Shown one piece after another: positions 1 through 10,252 of a stretch of DNA of 64,000 bases; within the stretch, counting starts at the first letter, position 1, and the number at the start of each line of letters is the position of its first letter. The DNA is from Caenorhabditis remanei (lineage: Eukaryota; Nematoda; Chromadorea; Rhabditida; Rhabditidae). Position numbers and translations under genes: made by a program. Below the pieces are notes generated by a model. The model did no database searches, was not told the origin of the DNA, and saw only the letters and a program-made list of their open reading frames with translations. The stretch is from NCBI RefSeq assembly GCF_010183535.1, contig NC_071331.1, positions 3,472,001-3,536,000 of the forward strand, in the 5' to 3' direction.

Positions 1-10
1 AAAAACTCAC

Positions 11-1194
11 TGCAGATGTGGATGGCAATGGGTTGAAGTTGAAGGATGGCAGGGGAAAATTCAGACGTGGCGCTGGGGGGGACGTGGCAATTGGATCACG
101 GAGGGGGAGAGGGTGGATGCAAATTATTGGAGGATCGACAAGTTTGGGGGAAGTCGTTGGTACTTGAGCGACGGGAAGTTTCTGAAAAACTTTTTTTTAA
201 ATTTTTTCGATTCTCTGAAAATTTTCATTTTCTACGGGCCCCTAGAATCCAGAATTCCGGTCCAAAAACGTTGCGACCCGGCCCGGATTCGAATTTTTGC
301 ACTTTTTCACTAAAATTTTTAAAACAGCAAATGCTCACTTCCTCATTTTCACGAAGTCCTTGGAGAACCGCTCCAGACTGTGGAGCCGCCAATGGACGAG
401 TAGAAGAATCGGATGATGACGATCCTGCAAATCCGGCCAACCTAGGAGCGATCGGTTCGATGTTTTCCATCTCATCCCCCGAATCCGTTAAGGTAACGAC
501 AGTTGTGTAAGCAGCCTAAAAGGAAAATCAGTAATAACAACAACAAAAAATTGTTTAATTCTCTTACCGGACTCTCTTTGTGCGCCTTTCTCAATAATCT
601 CTGCTTCTCCAATGGGCAGTCTTCCGGATTCCATCTGTGGTGAATACATTTCAATTGCTCTTTGAAATCGACACAATCGGATTCCAATGCCAGCGTCACC
701 TCGTCCCCTCTCTTCATTGGTTTCCGAGCTACAACAATCAAATGAAGCTCGGAGCCGAATAGGTGACGGAGCTCGCATGTCGGCTGGCAGGACCGACGGA
801 TGTACTTTCCGACGGTCTCCGTTCTCCAGACCGACATGCAAATCTGCTCCTTGTCTCCTCCCAATTTGATTCCATTATAGAGGTGGTGACAATTTTCGCC
901 TTCCATTTCTGATCTCTCCTTGGCTTCTGATTGCAAATAGATCCTTCCCGTCATCTCAAGGATCCATCCTCCGGTGCCGATGTCCTCCCTTACGATGACT
1001 CCGCTTTTCTTTTCCGTCTCATCTATGAGTCTTGCTTTCTGCTTTTTGCGGAAAGCCAAAACTTTTTCTCGAACTCCAGCTGGTCGCTCGCCGACGAGTT
1101 TGGCGTGGAGGAATCCTTCTACAATGGGGGTGTATTCATTGACGGCATCTTTGAGTACCGCGGACAAGGTGCTCTTCTCCTTACTGTTTGGGAT
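11..1194 (-). CDS. SET-domain protein, MLL5/SET-9/SET-26 type (partial, 3' exons)
   Basis: Three minus-strand exons fit in one frame: 568-1194 (209 codons), 339-515 (59 codons) and 11-181 (57 codons). All junctions are phase 0 with GT/AG borders. The gene continues past the left edge, and its 5' exons were not found. The first exon has a SET-like core: YIRRSCQPTCELRHLFGSEL, then a hydrophobic strand, KPMKRGDEVTLALESD, and a C/H-rich tail with CIHHRWNPEDCPLEKQR. MLL5 and SET-9/SET-26 proteins have the same RRSC variant in place of the usual NHSC, and in that family it goes with weak or absent methyltransferase activity and a chromatin-reader role. The second exon is acidic and Ser-rich; the third is Pro-rich. 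The family assignment comes from motif recognition. The upstream reading to 1266 probably crosses an acceptor at 1195-1197 and is not coding beyond it. Confidence 0.72.
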
Positions 1195-1253
1195 CTGAAA
1201 TTGGCAAATGATTGAATGGAGACTGTTTGGAGTTATATATTGGTCGTGACCTA

Positions 1254-1688
1254 CAGTTCCACTCAAAACTATATTAAGTTTTGCCTATTCAATTGAAATT
1301 GTCCAACTTTGAGAGTATCTCATGGTAATATTGATTGTCCCATCAAGTAGATTTTTAATGGATCGTACAGATCAAAAGTAGGGCTCCAATTTTGTAGTTG
1401 ACAACTTTTTTGTACGGACACTCTCTGGAGAGTTGTGGTCATTTCAAAACGACAGTTTAAAATAGCACTATTTTGCACTGAAATGGGCCGATTTGAGATT
1501 TTGAAGATATGTAACTTGCTAGGGAACGTCCGTACAAAAAAGTTGCCAACTACAAAAATAGAACTTTATTTTTGATCTGTTCGATCCATAAAAACTTATT
1601 TTGTAGAACACTAGTTTTACTAGTTATACCACACTCACAAAGTTGGGCGTTTTCAACTGAAAAAGGCAAAACCTAATATGTGGTACTG
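1254..1688. mobile_element. Palindromic MITE, CAGT(T/A)CC ends, TA target
   Basis: The ends are inverted copies: left CAGTTCCACTC, right reverse complement CAGTACCACATA. TA dinucleotides flank it at 1252-1253 and 1689-1690. The interior is also palindromic: TTGTAGTTGACAACTTTTTT near 1395 returns inverted as AAAAAAGTTGCCAACTACAA near 1536. The same core occurs at 9797-10252 and 35880-36205. TA targets and this design suggest a Tc1/mariner-type non-autonomous element. It has no coding capacity. Confidence 0.75.
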
Positions 1689-1694
1689 TATATC

Positions 1695-2869
1695 GTTGGA
1701 AAGCAAAGAAAACATCGATTCCAAATATCTATTCAATTTTTACCCTCGAGGTCTGGTATTCGAGAAAAATAAGGTTAAAGTTTGGAATTAGGTATCACCT
1801 TTTGGCCTAAATCGTAATGCCTTATGTTTGTTTCCAGAAAGTTACAAAGATTTGAAAATTTTCAAAAAGCTTACAGTGCGAATTCTCAATTTTCCATTTT
1901 TCGTGGTGTATTGCATCATCTTGTTTTGCGACATTTTTCTTCAATGAGTTGGTGGAGATACGTAAGTTCTGAAAAAAGAAATCAATTAGAAAGAAAAAAA
2001 CCGTAAGAGAGAAATAGACGGCAAAACATATGTACATTAAAAAAAAGAAGAGAAACTAATTGTAAGATAAGAATGGGGTTGGCGGGAGAGACAGACAACC
2101 ATACCTCCTTTTTTCTCTGACCGTCTCTATTACATCACACACTGTCTAACCGTCCAAGGCACCACCGGTCTGTCAAACAGTTTTATGTGAGAGGTGTGTT
2201 GCGCCCAGCGCGTCACCCCTCTCAGGAGGGGGCAGTGACTTTTTAGAACACACACGAAGGTTGGCATCGTGCCAAGATGGAGAGAAGAGATAGTGCCGGG
2301 GGGTTTCCGCATAAAGTGAATGTTTCAGCGCCTAATAGAAAAGAGTTATAATGATTAAGATCTTATCTGTGGGAAAAGTTTAAGAAGATTAAAAAGCTTC
2401 TCCCACTTTGGCAACAATGCGGCACTGTTTTGTCGCGCCTTTTTTCAGATAATTTTGAGCTGGATTTTGCAGAAAAATGGTAGTTTTTTAGCATTTTTAT
2501 ACGAAAAGACTGGAAAATGTTATTCGTTAAGCCAAAAATTGAATCAAAAATGGAATTCAGTTTTGGCGGAAAAAGTGTGCGGTAAATTGAGAAAGTCCGC
2601 ATCACAAAAATGTAATGTTTTGAATACATATTAAATTCTAATAGAGTTACTAAAATCTTGATTATGAAAAGACCTTGATTATGATTTTTCTGAAAAAAAT
2701 AGACTGGATCATTAAAATTTCAAAATTATTGGTTTTTCTTTAAAACTTCAGCGATACAGTAAAAAAATGTATGCTTTCAGAAAACTTCTGATAACTTTAG
2801 AACTACGCAGGAGGAAAACCAGATAAGAAATTTAGAAAAACGACTCAGCTCATCGATTTTAGGTGAGTG
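1695..2869. other. AT-rich non-coding DNA, no gene seen
   Basis: Only short random reading frames are present. The stretch may be intron or upstream region of the minus-strand SET gene. Around 2130-2300 there is a moderately GC-rich patch with CACACGAAGG and TTGGCATCGTGCCAAG, like the TTGGCA-TGCCAA motifs near 3035 and 6230. Confidence 0.5.
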
Positions 2870-3850
2870 GTCGTAAGAAGACAGTGTGAAAGAGCAGAAA
2901 GGGAGGACACCGTTCACCGTCTCTTTCTCTTGGACCCTCTCTCTCTCTTTTTCAATCTGTCTTTTACCAGAGAATGTGTGTGTGTGTCTACATGTACATA
3001 AAATTTCTTTCTAGGACGACCGACACACCTCTTGGCAATTTGCCAAGATTGTGTTGGGGTAATTCTCCGGGTTTAATATTCTGAACCTATTTACTGTTTC
3101 AAACGGTTTTGATAAACCAGAAAGGTTGTCAGAAAATGGTTACGTAGCTACTGAAGAAATCTCTAATTTTTGTTGAAGAAAACGGAAATGAACTCAAATT
3201 TTGTAAGATCATACTTGTCACGGGCCGGGCCCGCTAAAAAAATCTTCCGGCCCGGCCCAGCCCGGCCCGGCCCGGCCCGTCAAAATATTAAAAAAAAATT
3301 TTTTTAGTCGTTTTCCCATTGTTTTTTCGTTTACTACTTCATGGCAAACATATTATTGATTATAAATTATAAAATGACAACAAGTGAAAACTAAAATTGT
3401 CAGAATAAGTTATTTTGTCACTATAAACTTTGAGCTTCTCAAAGTCTCTGTGATAATCAGCCGATGATCAGAATCAGGATCAAGAACTTGCTGGAGGCTT
3501 CTGAAAGTAGTCTTATCGAATCTTCCGACCTCGATTTAGTATAAACCGAAGAAAAAATTTAATTTCCAAGACTTTCAATTCTATTTTTCAAAAATAATTT
3601 TTTTCTGCGGGCCCTGCGGGCCGGCCCGGGCCCTGAAATTTTCAGCGGGCCCGGCCCGTGATTTGACAAGTATGTGTAAGATAACCTAATGAAATCATTG
3701 AAAACGTTGTAGTGGACTTTCAAAGGCAATACGAGATGAAAATGGAAAAGGAGCACTCCGTGTATGTGAGCGGTGAGAAGTTACAGGGAAGGCGCAGAAT
3801 AATGAACTGTGGGAAAAATTATGTAATGTCTTATTTTATAAGTATAATTA
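2870..3850. repeat. Dispersed repeat, copy 1 (partner at 6062-6490)
   Basis: The order of blocks matches the second copy: GACAGTGTGAAAGAGCAG, a CT-rich tract, a GT-rich tract, TACATGTACATAAA, GACCGACACACCTCTTGGCA, TTTCAAACGGTTTTGATAAA, then GTAAGATAACC and AAGGCAATACGAGATGAAAATGG. In this copy the GTAAGAT stretch is interrupted by a 465-bp insertion (3210-3674). Confidence 0.8.
3210..3674. mobile_element. GGGCC-rich TIR element with 8-bp target duplication (copy 1)
   Basis: The element begins CATACTTGTCACGGGCCGGG and ends GACAAGTATG, the inverse of its start. It is flanked by identical 8-bp repeats TGTAAGAT at 3202-3209 and 3675-3682. The related repeat at 6357-6364 has a single TGTAAGAT and no insertion, so the empty site is visible. 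An 8-bp duplication fits hAT-type or similar transposases, but the superfamily is inferred. The interior is AT-rich with GGCCC blocks at both ends and no coding region. Confidence 0.85.
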
Positions 3851-3948
3851 ACGTATAAAATATTTTCATTTTTGAAATGTAAAAACTGAAACTGTGACTT
3901 TTAAAAAAACCGTAACTAAAAAGAAATCTGTTTCGTAAACCCCATCAT

Positions 3949-4180
3949 TCTTATATATAAAACGCATGTGGGGTTTGTCCATCTGTCCCAATGTCCGCAA
4001 ATTTTGAGAAATGAGAAAGAAAGACGGCCGGGGCCAAAATCGAATTTTTTTTTTTTTTTCTTTGCGCAGAGACAGCCGCCTTGGACCACTGGACCACGCG
4101 GACACATTTCTGAGAAGATGAACAAGTAAATGAGGAGAGGGCAGCCGGATGAAGCGCCGTAGGCACGGCAGCCAGGCTGG
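3949..4180 (+). mobile_element. Candidate mini-Helitron
   Basis: The stretch opens TCTTATATATAAAACGCATG and closes with a hairpin (GCCGT, AGGC, ACGGC at 4156-4169), seven bases, then CTGG followed by T. This hairpin-plus-CTRR layout is the Helitron 3' end. The base before the TC is T rather than the expected A, so the left border is uncertain. The interior is non-coding. Confidence 0.45.
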
Positions 4181-5583
4181 TTAAAAATAATCAAATAGCC
4201 GTTATTCAATTTTCAAAGTATTGTCATTTCAAACTAAAAGCTTGAATTCACCACCAATTCAATGATCCACGACACGACAAACACGTTTACTTAGCGCCCA
4301 CAGACAGTTGCTTATCAGTGATGACCTCTTTTCTGTTACAAAACATACAGATAGGTACATAATTGGTGGTAACAAGCAATGAGAATTACTGTTTCATCGC
4401 GAAAAAATGACATTTGCAATTTAAATTCTAGCATTAAACGTAATACCTGATAGGATAACAGTAAAACTTATTACAGAAACTCTAAAATCATTCAAAGAGA
4501 AAAAATAACTGTTTTTCAATTAAACCTCGAAAAGTGTAACATATTAAAAACTTAACTGTTTTGTATGATTTAAAAGGAAAAAAGCGGAATAATCATGTGT
4601 CCCTATACGATGAGAGTCACATACATTTTTTCGATTTCAAAAGGACTAGATTCAGGAAACGCAGTACTAGACCTCTGCTCATTATCATTCTAAACACCCA
4701 TTTTGAAACATATTCGATTTTATTCTGAATTTGTAACTATTAACATACGGTTTTGATAGACTACAATGATACAGTTAGATTCTACAAACAGCAATTTATT
4801 TACCAAAGGAAACCCGAACCTAGGATCAGAAACCATTTAACTATTTTATGTTGTCTAGGTTTTGTAACAGGGGAAAAATTAAAGTTGCAAGATTTTTTGA
4901 ATAATTGTCTAGCAAATTGTTTTGAGAGTAACTGTTAGATTTTTGTTAGATTTTTACTGTTATAGAAAAACAGTGATTTTTGTTTAAAATTTTCACTGTT
5001 CCTTCATATTCTTGAATGTAGTTTTCTGAAAAGCAGACATTCTCATAATAGATTTTAAATTTCTAACTCCTATTTTTTATAGTAAAGTTTTTAAGAAGGT
5101 GGAAGGTCTCATTGTAAACCCGAAACTCAATACATCTTCAGGCGTTCACAGAAACAGTAGAATCTTAAACAACAGTTGTGGGATAATGACATGAAATAAC
5201 ATATTTTACATATCTATTGTTAAAAAACAGATTTGCTTTTACGAAATCTTTTTTAGCACATTATGTACCGATATCACAGTAATGGTTTGGTAGTGAAAGA
5301 AGAAGTGTTTTCAAAACATTAAAACAGAAATTCACGGAAACAAGCTAACAATAAGTTTTTGATAATCATTGTGAATTAAAACAACCAACAAAGCGTTAAT
5401 TTGTGTTTTGAAAAAAAGTATTTTATGACTAAATGCACAGAAACAAAATTCTTTCCGTCATTCATGTCCCTGGAACACCTTCTGTTTTCCGTATATTCAA
5501 AAATAGACTCCTCTGCAATACAACCGTTCATTCAATTTGTTCATGCCGCTTAAACCCTGAAAAACTATCCTTCAAATATTTGC
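4181..5583. other. AT-rich non-coding DNA rich in TGTTTC/GAAACA words
   Basis: No supported gene. The word TGTTTC or its complement recurs every 100-200 bases. The stretch around 4690-4740 resembles 7800-7850, so it may be the edge of the longer duplicated block. Confidence 0.5.
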
Positions 5584-5960
5584 GGTTACAGATGTATGTT
5601 AACTAGACGAGGTTAGTCGAGAAGGCATTTAACGAAAGAGACACAAAAAAACCGGGACAGAAATTCATGAGAACAATCGGTCGACCGTTTTGCCCTTTCC
5701 CATTTTTTTAATGTTTCTGATTTTTGTTGAATATAAGATGTTTTAATGACCCAATATTGTTCATGGTTCAATTGTGTATTCGCCTCGAATATGCTCATTC
5801 TTCGGTTTTCAAGACGCGAATGAATTGCTTTTAGTTGCTTTCCTGTGTTCAACTGTTTCCCAACAACAACCCTTTAGCACACACTTGAAACATATTCCTT
5901 GTAAAAAATAATGCGTGACTCCGGTAAATCACTTCTGTTTCATCATCTTCACTTCTCGAC
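5584..5960. repeat. Dispersed repeat, copy 1 (partner at 7990-8900)
   Basis: It shares GCGGTTACAGAT, the TTTTCAAGACGCGAATGAATT block and TTTTAGTTGCTTTCCTGTGT with the partner copy. It keeps the uninterrupted GCTTTTAG site (5827-5834) that is occupied by a 305-bp insertion in the partner. Confidence 0.75.
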
Positions 5961-6061
5961 TCTTACAGTGTCAGTTTCTAGTTTTGATGTATTTTCAAGC
6001 TAATCAAAGCAAAAAAATCCTGGTTTCGGAGAAAATGGCAAAAAATCAAAACATTTTCGAA

Positions 6062-6490
6062 ATTTGAGGTGAGAGGTCGGAATGGCGACTGTGTGAAGGA
6101 GCAGGACGGGAGGACAGTGTCTCTTTTTCTTGGGCCCTCTCTCTCTCTCTTTTTCGTAGACCAGAGAATATATATATGTGTGTGTTTGTGTACATGTACA
6201 TAAATTTTTTTAGGACGACCAACACACCTCTTGGCACTGTGCCAAGATCGTGTTGTTTGAACTGAATCTTCGTTGCTGGTTTGAACCTGTTCACTGTTTC
6301 AAACGGTTTTGATAAATCGAAAAGGTTCCTAGTTTTTGCTGAATTTATTCAAATCTTGTAAGATAACCGAATGAAATTTTTGAAATCTGGGGTAAACTTT
6401 CGAAGGCAATACACGATGAAAATGGGAGAAAGAAGACGATGAGAAGTGAGAGGGAAGACACAGAATAATGGATTACGGTAAAAAATATTG
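6062..6490. repeat. Dispersed repeat, copy 2 (partner at 2870-3850)
   Basis: Same block order as the partner, without the GGGCC insertion. It includes a CT-rich tract at 6137-6155, an alternating TA/TG tract at 6168-6195 and TTGGCACTGTGCCAA at 6231-6245. Confidence 0.8.
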
Positions 6491-6999
6491 ACGGTTTCAT
6501 GGTTTCTTCGTTTACATTAAGATACACCGGGTGTTTTTAATTTGAGTACATATGTGGATATCTTTTCTAGAAATACACACTGTTAGTACTGGGGCTCTTC
6601 TAAATTCTACTAAAACCTCACCTGCTTTTTGCGTTTCAGAAGAAAGTTATCCGATGGAAATAACGGGTAAATATCGAAGAATTTATTTTTGACACAAAAA
6701 TATCAGTGTAAAACAAAACAGATGACAAAATTAAGTAGGGAAGTCGAAAATTTAGATGCTCATGGTTTTTTTTCCAATTTGAAGTTCAGTTTCATCAATT
6801 TTTCGATCAATTAATAACTCTGTCTTTTTACTAGTTGAAACATGATATTTTTTCCTGATATTAATTTTGTTATCAAAATAATCACTGTTTCAATGATTTG
6901 ATAAACCACTAATCATCAAACTTTTGACGTTCCATCGATTGTAAAGTCAAGTTTACGCTGATAGTTTTGAACTGAAAACGTTTCTTTCCAAGGAATTCC
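6491..6999. other. Non-coding spacer, nothing recognised
   Basis: AT-rich DNA with no supported gene or clear inverted repeat. Confidence 0.4.
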
Positions 7000-7005
7000 A
7001 ACTTT

Positions 7006-7469
7006 GGGGGTATTTGAGTTTAGAACTCGGAAGAATAGAACTGTGACAAAATAAAACTGTGAAAATATAGAACAGGAAAAAATAGAACTGAACAAAGTGG
7101 AACTACAAAAAAATGGAACTGCTACAAAACAGAACTGTTACAAAATAGAACTCTAGTTCGAATGGAGCGCGTTTGCATTTTTTTGCAAAAATTCAATTTA
7201 TTTTTGACTTTTCTCAAATAAATTCATTTTTTTCATAGAATAATTGTTCAAGTTGAAAAAAAGTCGTTCTGATTCTTCTAAAAAGAAAATAATGCAAACG
7301 CGCTCCATTCGAACTAGAGTTCTATTTTGTTGAGTTCTGTTTTGTAGCAGTTCTAACTTTCACTGTTCCAGTTTGTAACAGTTCTATTTTTGTCTGTTCT
7401 ATATTTTCACAGTTTTATTTTGTCGCAGTTCTATTCTTCCGAGTTCTAAACTCAAATACCCCCCCCCCC
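7006..7469. mobile_element. Foldback element made of AGAACTG units
   Basis: The element is a near-perfect inverted repeat from GGGGGTATTTGAGTTTAGAA to its complement ending in a C run. AACTTT flanks both sides (7000-7005, 7470-7475), a probable 6-bp target duplication. Each arm is built of short units of the form AAATAGAACTGT or ACAAAACAGAACTG. The inner part of the arms carries GGAGCGCGTTTGCATT. There is no coding capacity. Confidence 0.78.
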
Positions 7470-7475
7470 AACTTT

Positions 7476-7989
7476 TCTTAAAATTAAAGAAAGGTTCTGT
7501 TACAGTAAGCTTATGATCAATTTGTTTGCGTTAGTGTCAAGTTTTTCGCTACAATTAACCTTTTTAAGAATAAATCGTAATAAGCAGTCATCAAATTCAA
7601 AAATGTAAAACAAAGTACTTTTTTATAATACAATTTGAAAGAATTAAATAAAATTGCGAAGAAAAATGACTGAAGATCGAAAAAGTGTTTGGATGTTAAA
7701 TGAATCAATTTCCGTGCCGTTGTTGTACATTGCTGTCGATTTTTGATCCACCTTCTATCTTAAAATAATTTTTCGTTGTATAATCACTGGACCACGTTTT
7801 ATAAAAATGTAAAACACCTGTTTTGAAACATACTCGATTTTATTAAAAGTACAGTTTCGATTGGAAATCAATTATACTTATACAGCCAGAATTTACTTGT
7901 TGCAGTAGCTAATGAATATAAAACGCTCTTTCAATATTGAATTAATGATTCGCAGAAAATGAATTAACAAAAAGACGTCATAGTTGGAA
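7476..7989. other. Non-coding spacer, nothing recognised
   Basis: AT-rich. Positions 7800-7850 resemble 4690-4740, so part of this may belong to the larger duplicated block. Confidence 0.4.
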
Positions 7990-8900
7990 AAATTACGGTT
8001 ACAGATAAATGTTAGAAAGATGCGTTTCGTCGAAAAGCCATTAATCGAATCTTATGTATTTGATTTTTACAATGTTTCTTAATTTATTCAAATAATAAAT
8101 GGTTGAATGCTCCCTGTTGGGTAAACGACGTAGACCTCACTCACACTTGTTTTCAGTTCCAGTTTTTCATTGCCACTTTTGGTACATCCGTTTTTTGTGT
8201 GATTCAATTGCGTGTTCACATTGAATATATTCATTGTTTGCTTTTCAAGACGTGAATAAATTGTTTTTAGCAGACTTGTCAAAAATCGGGCCGGGCCGGG
8301 CCGAAATTTCTCTTGGCCCGGTCTGCCCGGATTCAAAAATGGAACCCGTTTTTACCAAATTTTATTTGAAATTTTTAGAAAAAATAGAGTAAAAATGCTT
8401 AAATTATCATACATATACACATTTTTCAGAAAATTTCAAAAAATTCCGAAAAAAAATTCAAAAACTCAAAATGTTTCAAAACGAGCCGAGCGGGCCGGGC
8501 CGGGCCGGGCCGAGATTTTTCTCGACCGGGCCGGGCCGGGCCGAGATTTTTCCTGACCGGCCCGTGACAAGTCTGGTTTTTAGTTGCTTTCCTGTGTTCA
8601 ACTGTTTTCAAATAATCTCTGTTTTGACAAGGCTATGAACTTCTCACTATCAGCAAACTGTTAAAATTGATGCAAGGATTCATCTCAAACTTACACAAAG
8701 TTTAACCAGAAAAGATTCATGTTTCAGGTACTCACTAATTATCATAATTCAGCTCCTATTTTATTATATCAATTAACCAAAATCCCGTTCGCAGTGTTGA
8801 CACACAAACATATTTTCCATTTAAAAAATAATGCAAATAACATGATTACAACTACCGTATCTAGTTTCTGTTTCAATAACTTCACTTCTTGTTTCTCATA
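7990..8900. repeat. Dispersed repeat, copy 2 (partner at 5584-5960)
   Basis: It matches the partner from ACGGTTACAGATAAATGTTA through CTTTTCAAGACGTGAATAAA and, after an insertion, GTTTTTAGTTGCTTTCCTGT. A 305-bp GGGCC-rich element sits inside. Confidence 0.75.
8271..8575. mobile_element. GGGCC-rich TIR element with 8-bp target duplication (copy 2)
   Basis: It starts CAGACTTGTCAAAAATCGGG and ends CCCGTGACAAGTCTG. Identical GTTTTTAG octamers flank it at 8263-8270 and 8576-8583. The paralogous locus 5827-5834 has one GCTTTTAG and no insertion. The AT-rich interior matches the element at 38154-38497 in opposite orientation, so they are one family. Confidence 0.85.
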
Positions 8901-9244
8901 GTGCCAATGTTCAGTTCAGACTTCAGGCAAGTGATTTGTTTCTCATACAAATCTTACATCAGCTTTTTTTGGGATTTGGAGGCCCGCGTCCCAGATGATC
9001 ATAAAACTGCTAAAACCACTTCGATTCTTATTAAACTTTGGAAATCACATCTCCATATTTTTCTTTTCGTTCTGTGAAAGTTTCACTGTAATCCAATTAA
9101 AGCTCGCTGGTTTGAAAATTGAACTGGAAAATTGTAGACCACCGTTTTAGCGATCGAGCTTGGCATGCTACCTTTTGTCTGACCAATAGTCAGTGTCAGT
9201 GTGAAAATGCATCAGCAAAGACCTCCATGTTAAGGGCGCATCTA

Positions 9245-9373
9245 TTAGCTCGGCACAGTTCTAACAACTGCGCTCCACCGAAATGCCCTCTCACTTTCTC
9301 TGAGTCTCTCAATTTGGCACACAATTTGTATCTGTTTCGGTAGAGCGCGGTTGTAAGAAGCGCACCGTGCTAA
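9245..9373. mobile_element. Short MITE, TTAGCNCGG ends (copy 1)
   Basis: About 39-bp imperfect inverted ends: TTAGCTCGGCACAGTTCTAA on the left and the complement of CGCACCGTGCTAA on the right. TA flanks both sides. A second copy lies at 11450-11588. Confidence 0.7.
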
Positions 9374-9643
9374 TAATTTGTTTGAAATGTGTCGCGGAAT
9401 TAATAGGTTTTAATTCACGACTTAGCTAAATCACCAAAGCCACACGAGCTCTTACAAATAACAGTCGTTTCCACTAGACTACAACTTTTGACGAACAATT
9501 CATTTTCCAATTCTACGCAACCTTCCAACCTCTCCTCCGGTCAACTCCAACTACCATCAGTCTACCGAATGAACGTGACCTTGGCCTATGACGATCTGAC
9601 CTTTCGATGACCATCTGCCTCACATCTTTCTGCATTTAAGGAA

Positions 9644-9788
9644 ATGGAATTAATGGGAAACTTCACTCTTGCTTCAAGAAGCCGTCACCACTTCCCTGCC
9701 AACCCGCCGTCTGAGATGTCCTCCCCGTCGATGTCGTTTATGGACAAGAATAAGGAATCGTTGAAGGATAAAAGGAAAAACTCTTTTG
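9644..9788 (+). CDS. Candidate first coding exon upstream of paralogue A
   Basis: An open stretch of 48 codons begins MELMGNFTLASRSRHHFPAN and ends at a GT donor (G|GTTAGT) in phase 1. Its codon use is GC-richer in third positions than the surroundings, and no comparable reading exists on the other strand. The acceptor before paralogue A's start (exon from 11902) is open in phase 1 and would join in frame with its ATG. It may therefore be an alternative 5' exon of that gene, or an unrelated exon. If unspliced it reads a 49-residue peptide ending at TAG. Confidence 0.3.
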
Positions 9789-9796
9789 GTTAGTTA

Positions 9797-10252
9797 CAGT
9801 ACCGCCCAAAAGGTTATCAACTCTGGCTGTTTTCAGTTGAAAATGGCCAACTTTGAGAGTGTGTCATGATAATACAGATTCTCACACAAAGAAAATTTTG
9901 TATAAACCATACAGAACAAAGATAGATCTTTATTTTTGTAGTCGACAACTTTTTTGTACGAGCACTCTCTGGCAAGTTACGTATCAACAAAGTAATTTAT
10001 CCCTCAAATCGACCAATTTCAGTGCAGAATGGCGTGATTCCTGAGCTATTGTCTTAAAATGACCATAACTCTCTAGGGAGTGCTCGTACAAAAAAGTTGT
10101 CGACTACAAAAATGAAGATCTATCTTTGTTCTGTATGGTTTATACAAAATTTTATTTGTGGGAGAATTAGTATTATCATGACACACACTCAAAGTTGGCC
10201 ATTTTCAACTGAAAACAGTCAACGTTGATAAATAACCTTTTGGGCGGTACTG
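9797..10252. mobile_element. Palindromic MITE, CAGTACCGCCC ends, TA target
   Basis: Terminal inverted repeats start CAGTACCGCCCAAAAGGTTA and return as CCTTTTGGGCGGTACTG. TA flanks at 9795-9796 and 10253-10254. The inner arms share the TTGTAGTCGACAACTTTTTT core with the element at 1254-1688. It begins eight bases past the donor of the candidate exon at 9644-9788. Confidence 0.82.

Noticed and set aside
225..338. Continuation of the SET gene's second exon to 225
   Set aside because: A GT donor at 338 and an in-phase downstream exon at 181 make 182-338 an intron. The alternative acceptor near 310 would give a 29-base intron, too short.
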